Assembly: GCA_902477075.1 (NCBI GenBank)
Contig: CABSFU010000037.1
Coordinates: forward strand, 1-5,096
Length of the DNA: 5,096 bases
Direction of reading: 5' to 3'
Origin: UMGS1498 sp900552335
GTDB lineage: Bacteria > Bacillota_I > Bacilli_A > RF39 > UBA660
Shown here: piece after piece, positions 4,969 to 5,096 of the stretch
Layout: every line of letters starts with the position of its first letter
Numbering within the stretch: position 1 is the stretch's first letter
The notes under the pieces: model-generated
The model's database searches: none
Seen by the model: the letters and a program-made list of their open reading frames with translations, nothing else
Told to the model about the DNA's origin: nothing
Translations under genes and position numbers: made by a program

Positions 4969-5096
4969 ATGAAAAATAAAGGATTTACATTAATAGAATT
5001 ATTAGCTGTAATCGTTATATTAGCTGTGATATCACTAATCGCAGTACCAATGATATTAGGAGTAATAGAAGATAGTAGGAAAAGTAGTTTTAAAGT
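4969..5096 (+). CDS. Type IV prepilin-like protein, N-terminal part (3' end outside window)
   Basis: Forty-two residues are visible. They form a textbook class III prepilin signal: a short basic leader MKNKG, cleavage expected between G5 and F6, then FTLIELLAVIVILAVISLIAVP, with glutamate at position +5 of the mature protein (E10). The hydrophobic stretch anchors the protein in the membrane before assembly and forms the filament core afterwards. A prepilin peptidase (PilD/ComC) would cleave and N-methylate it. Major pilins, minor pilins, competence pseudopilins (ComGC type) and type II secretion pseudopilins share this N-terminus, so the exact role cannot be chosen without the C-terminal part. 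The start is supported by GGAAGGA (4955-4961), seven bases upstream. It sits behind a terminator and an unusual G-run leader, so it is a separate unit from the kinase operon. Confidence 0.92.
   Translation, partial: MKNKGFTLIELLAVIVILAVISLIAVPMILGVIEDSRKSSFK

Larger units (their letters stand above)
4892..4972 (+). other. Possible short leader reading frame passing through the G run
   Basis: ATG 4892 opens a 26-codon frame beginning MYTICKRGGG. It reads through the ten G and ends at TGA 4970-4972, overlapping the pilin start as ATGA. That junction is typical of translational coupling. One added G would bring TAA into frame directly after the tract. One lost G would carry the frame into the pilin gene in another frame, to a TAA near 4978. 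The only Shine-Dalgarno-like bases (GGAAG, 4873-4877) are 14 bases upstream, which is too far to be convincing. Translation is therefore unproven. Confidence 0.2.

Overview
The window is very AT-rich bacterial DNA. It looks like a low-GC Gram-positive lineage (Bacillota, or a Mycoplasmatota/RF39-type relative). The evidence is the strong A/T bias at third codon positions, Shine-Dalgarno sites close to AGGAGGTGAT, U-tailed intrinsic terminators, and an OmpR-family two-component pair of Gram-positive type. Trp is encoded by TGG, no TGA occurs inside a frame, and the complete genes end in TAA. The standard bacterial code therefore fits and the mycoplasma code is not needed. The species cannot be named from this stretch.

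Layout, all on the + strand. (1) Bases 1-351 are the C-terminal end of a larger protein, most like the tip of a phage tail fibre (function tentative). (2) Bases 352-558 hold no gene. They contain several A/T dyads, a possible terminator and a strong bidirectional hairpin; a candidate priA promoter overlaps that hairpin. (3) Bases 559-2721 encode the replication-restart helicase PriA, complete with all eight zinc cysteines. (4) Bases 2774-3442 and 3417-4799 encode an OmpR/PhoB-type response regulator and a membrane histidine kinase. The kinase starts at a TTG inside the end of the regulator gene. A direct repeat with 11-bp period precedes the pair and resembles an operator for this regulator class. 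(5) A terminator closes the kinase gene. (6) Bases 4827-4968 are an unusual leader with direct repeats, a run of ten G and a terminator-like hairpin using that run. (7) From 4969 to the window edge is the start of a type IV prepilin-like gene.

PriA is housekeeping. The two-component pair presumably forms one signalling unit whose stimulus is not evident. The most interesting part is the pilin leader: a G10 homopolymer in such AT-rich DNA is a typical slippage-prone tract. It lies between a possible promoter and the pilin start, forms one arm of a possible attenuator, and runs through a short leader reading frame that ends in an ATGA overlap with the pilin start codon. Phase-variable or attenuated expression of a surface pilin is the leading hypothesis; nothing in the sequence alone proves it.
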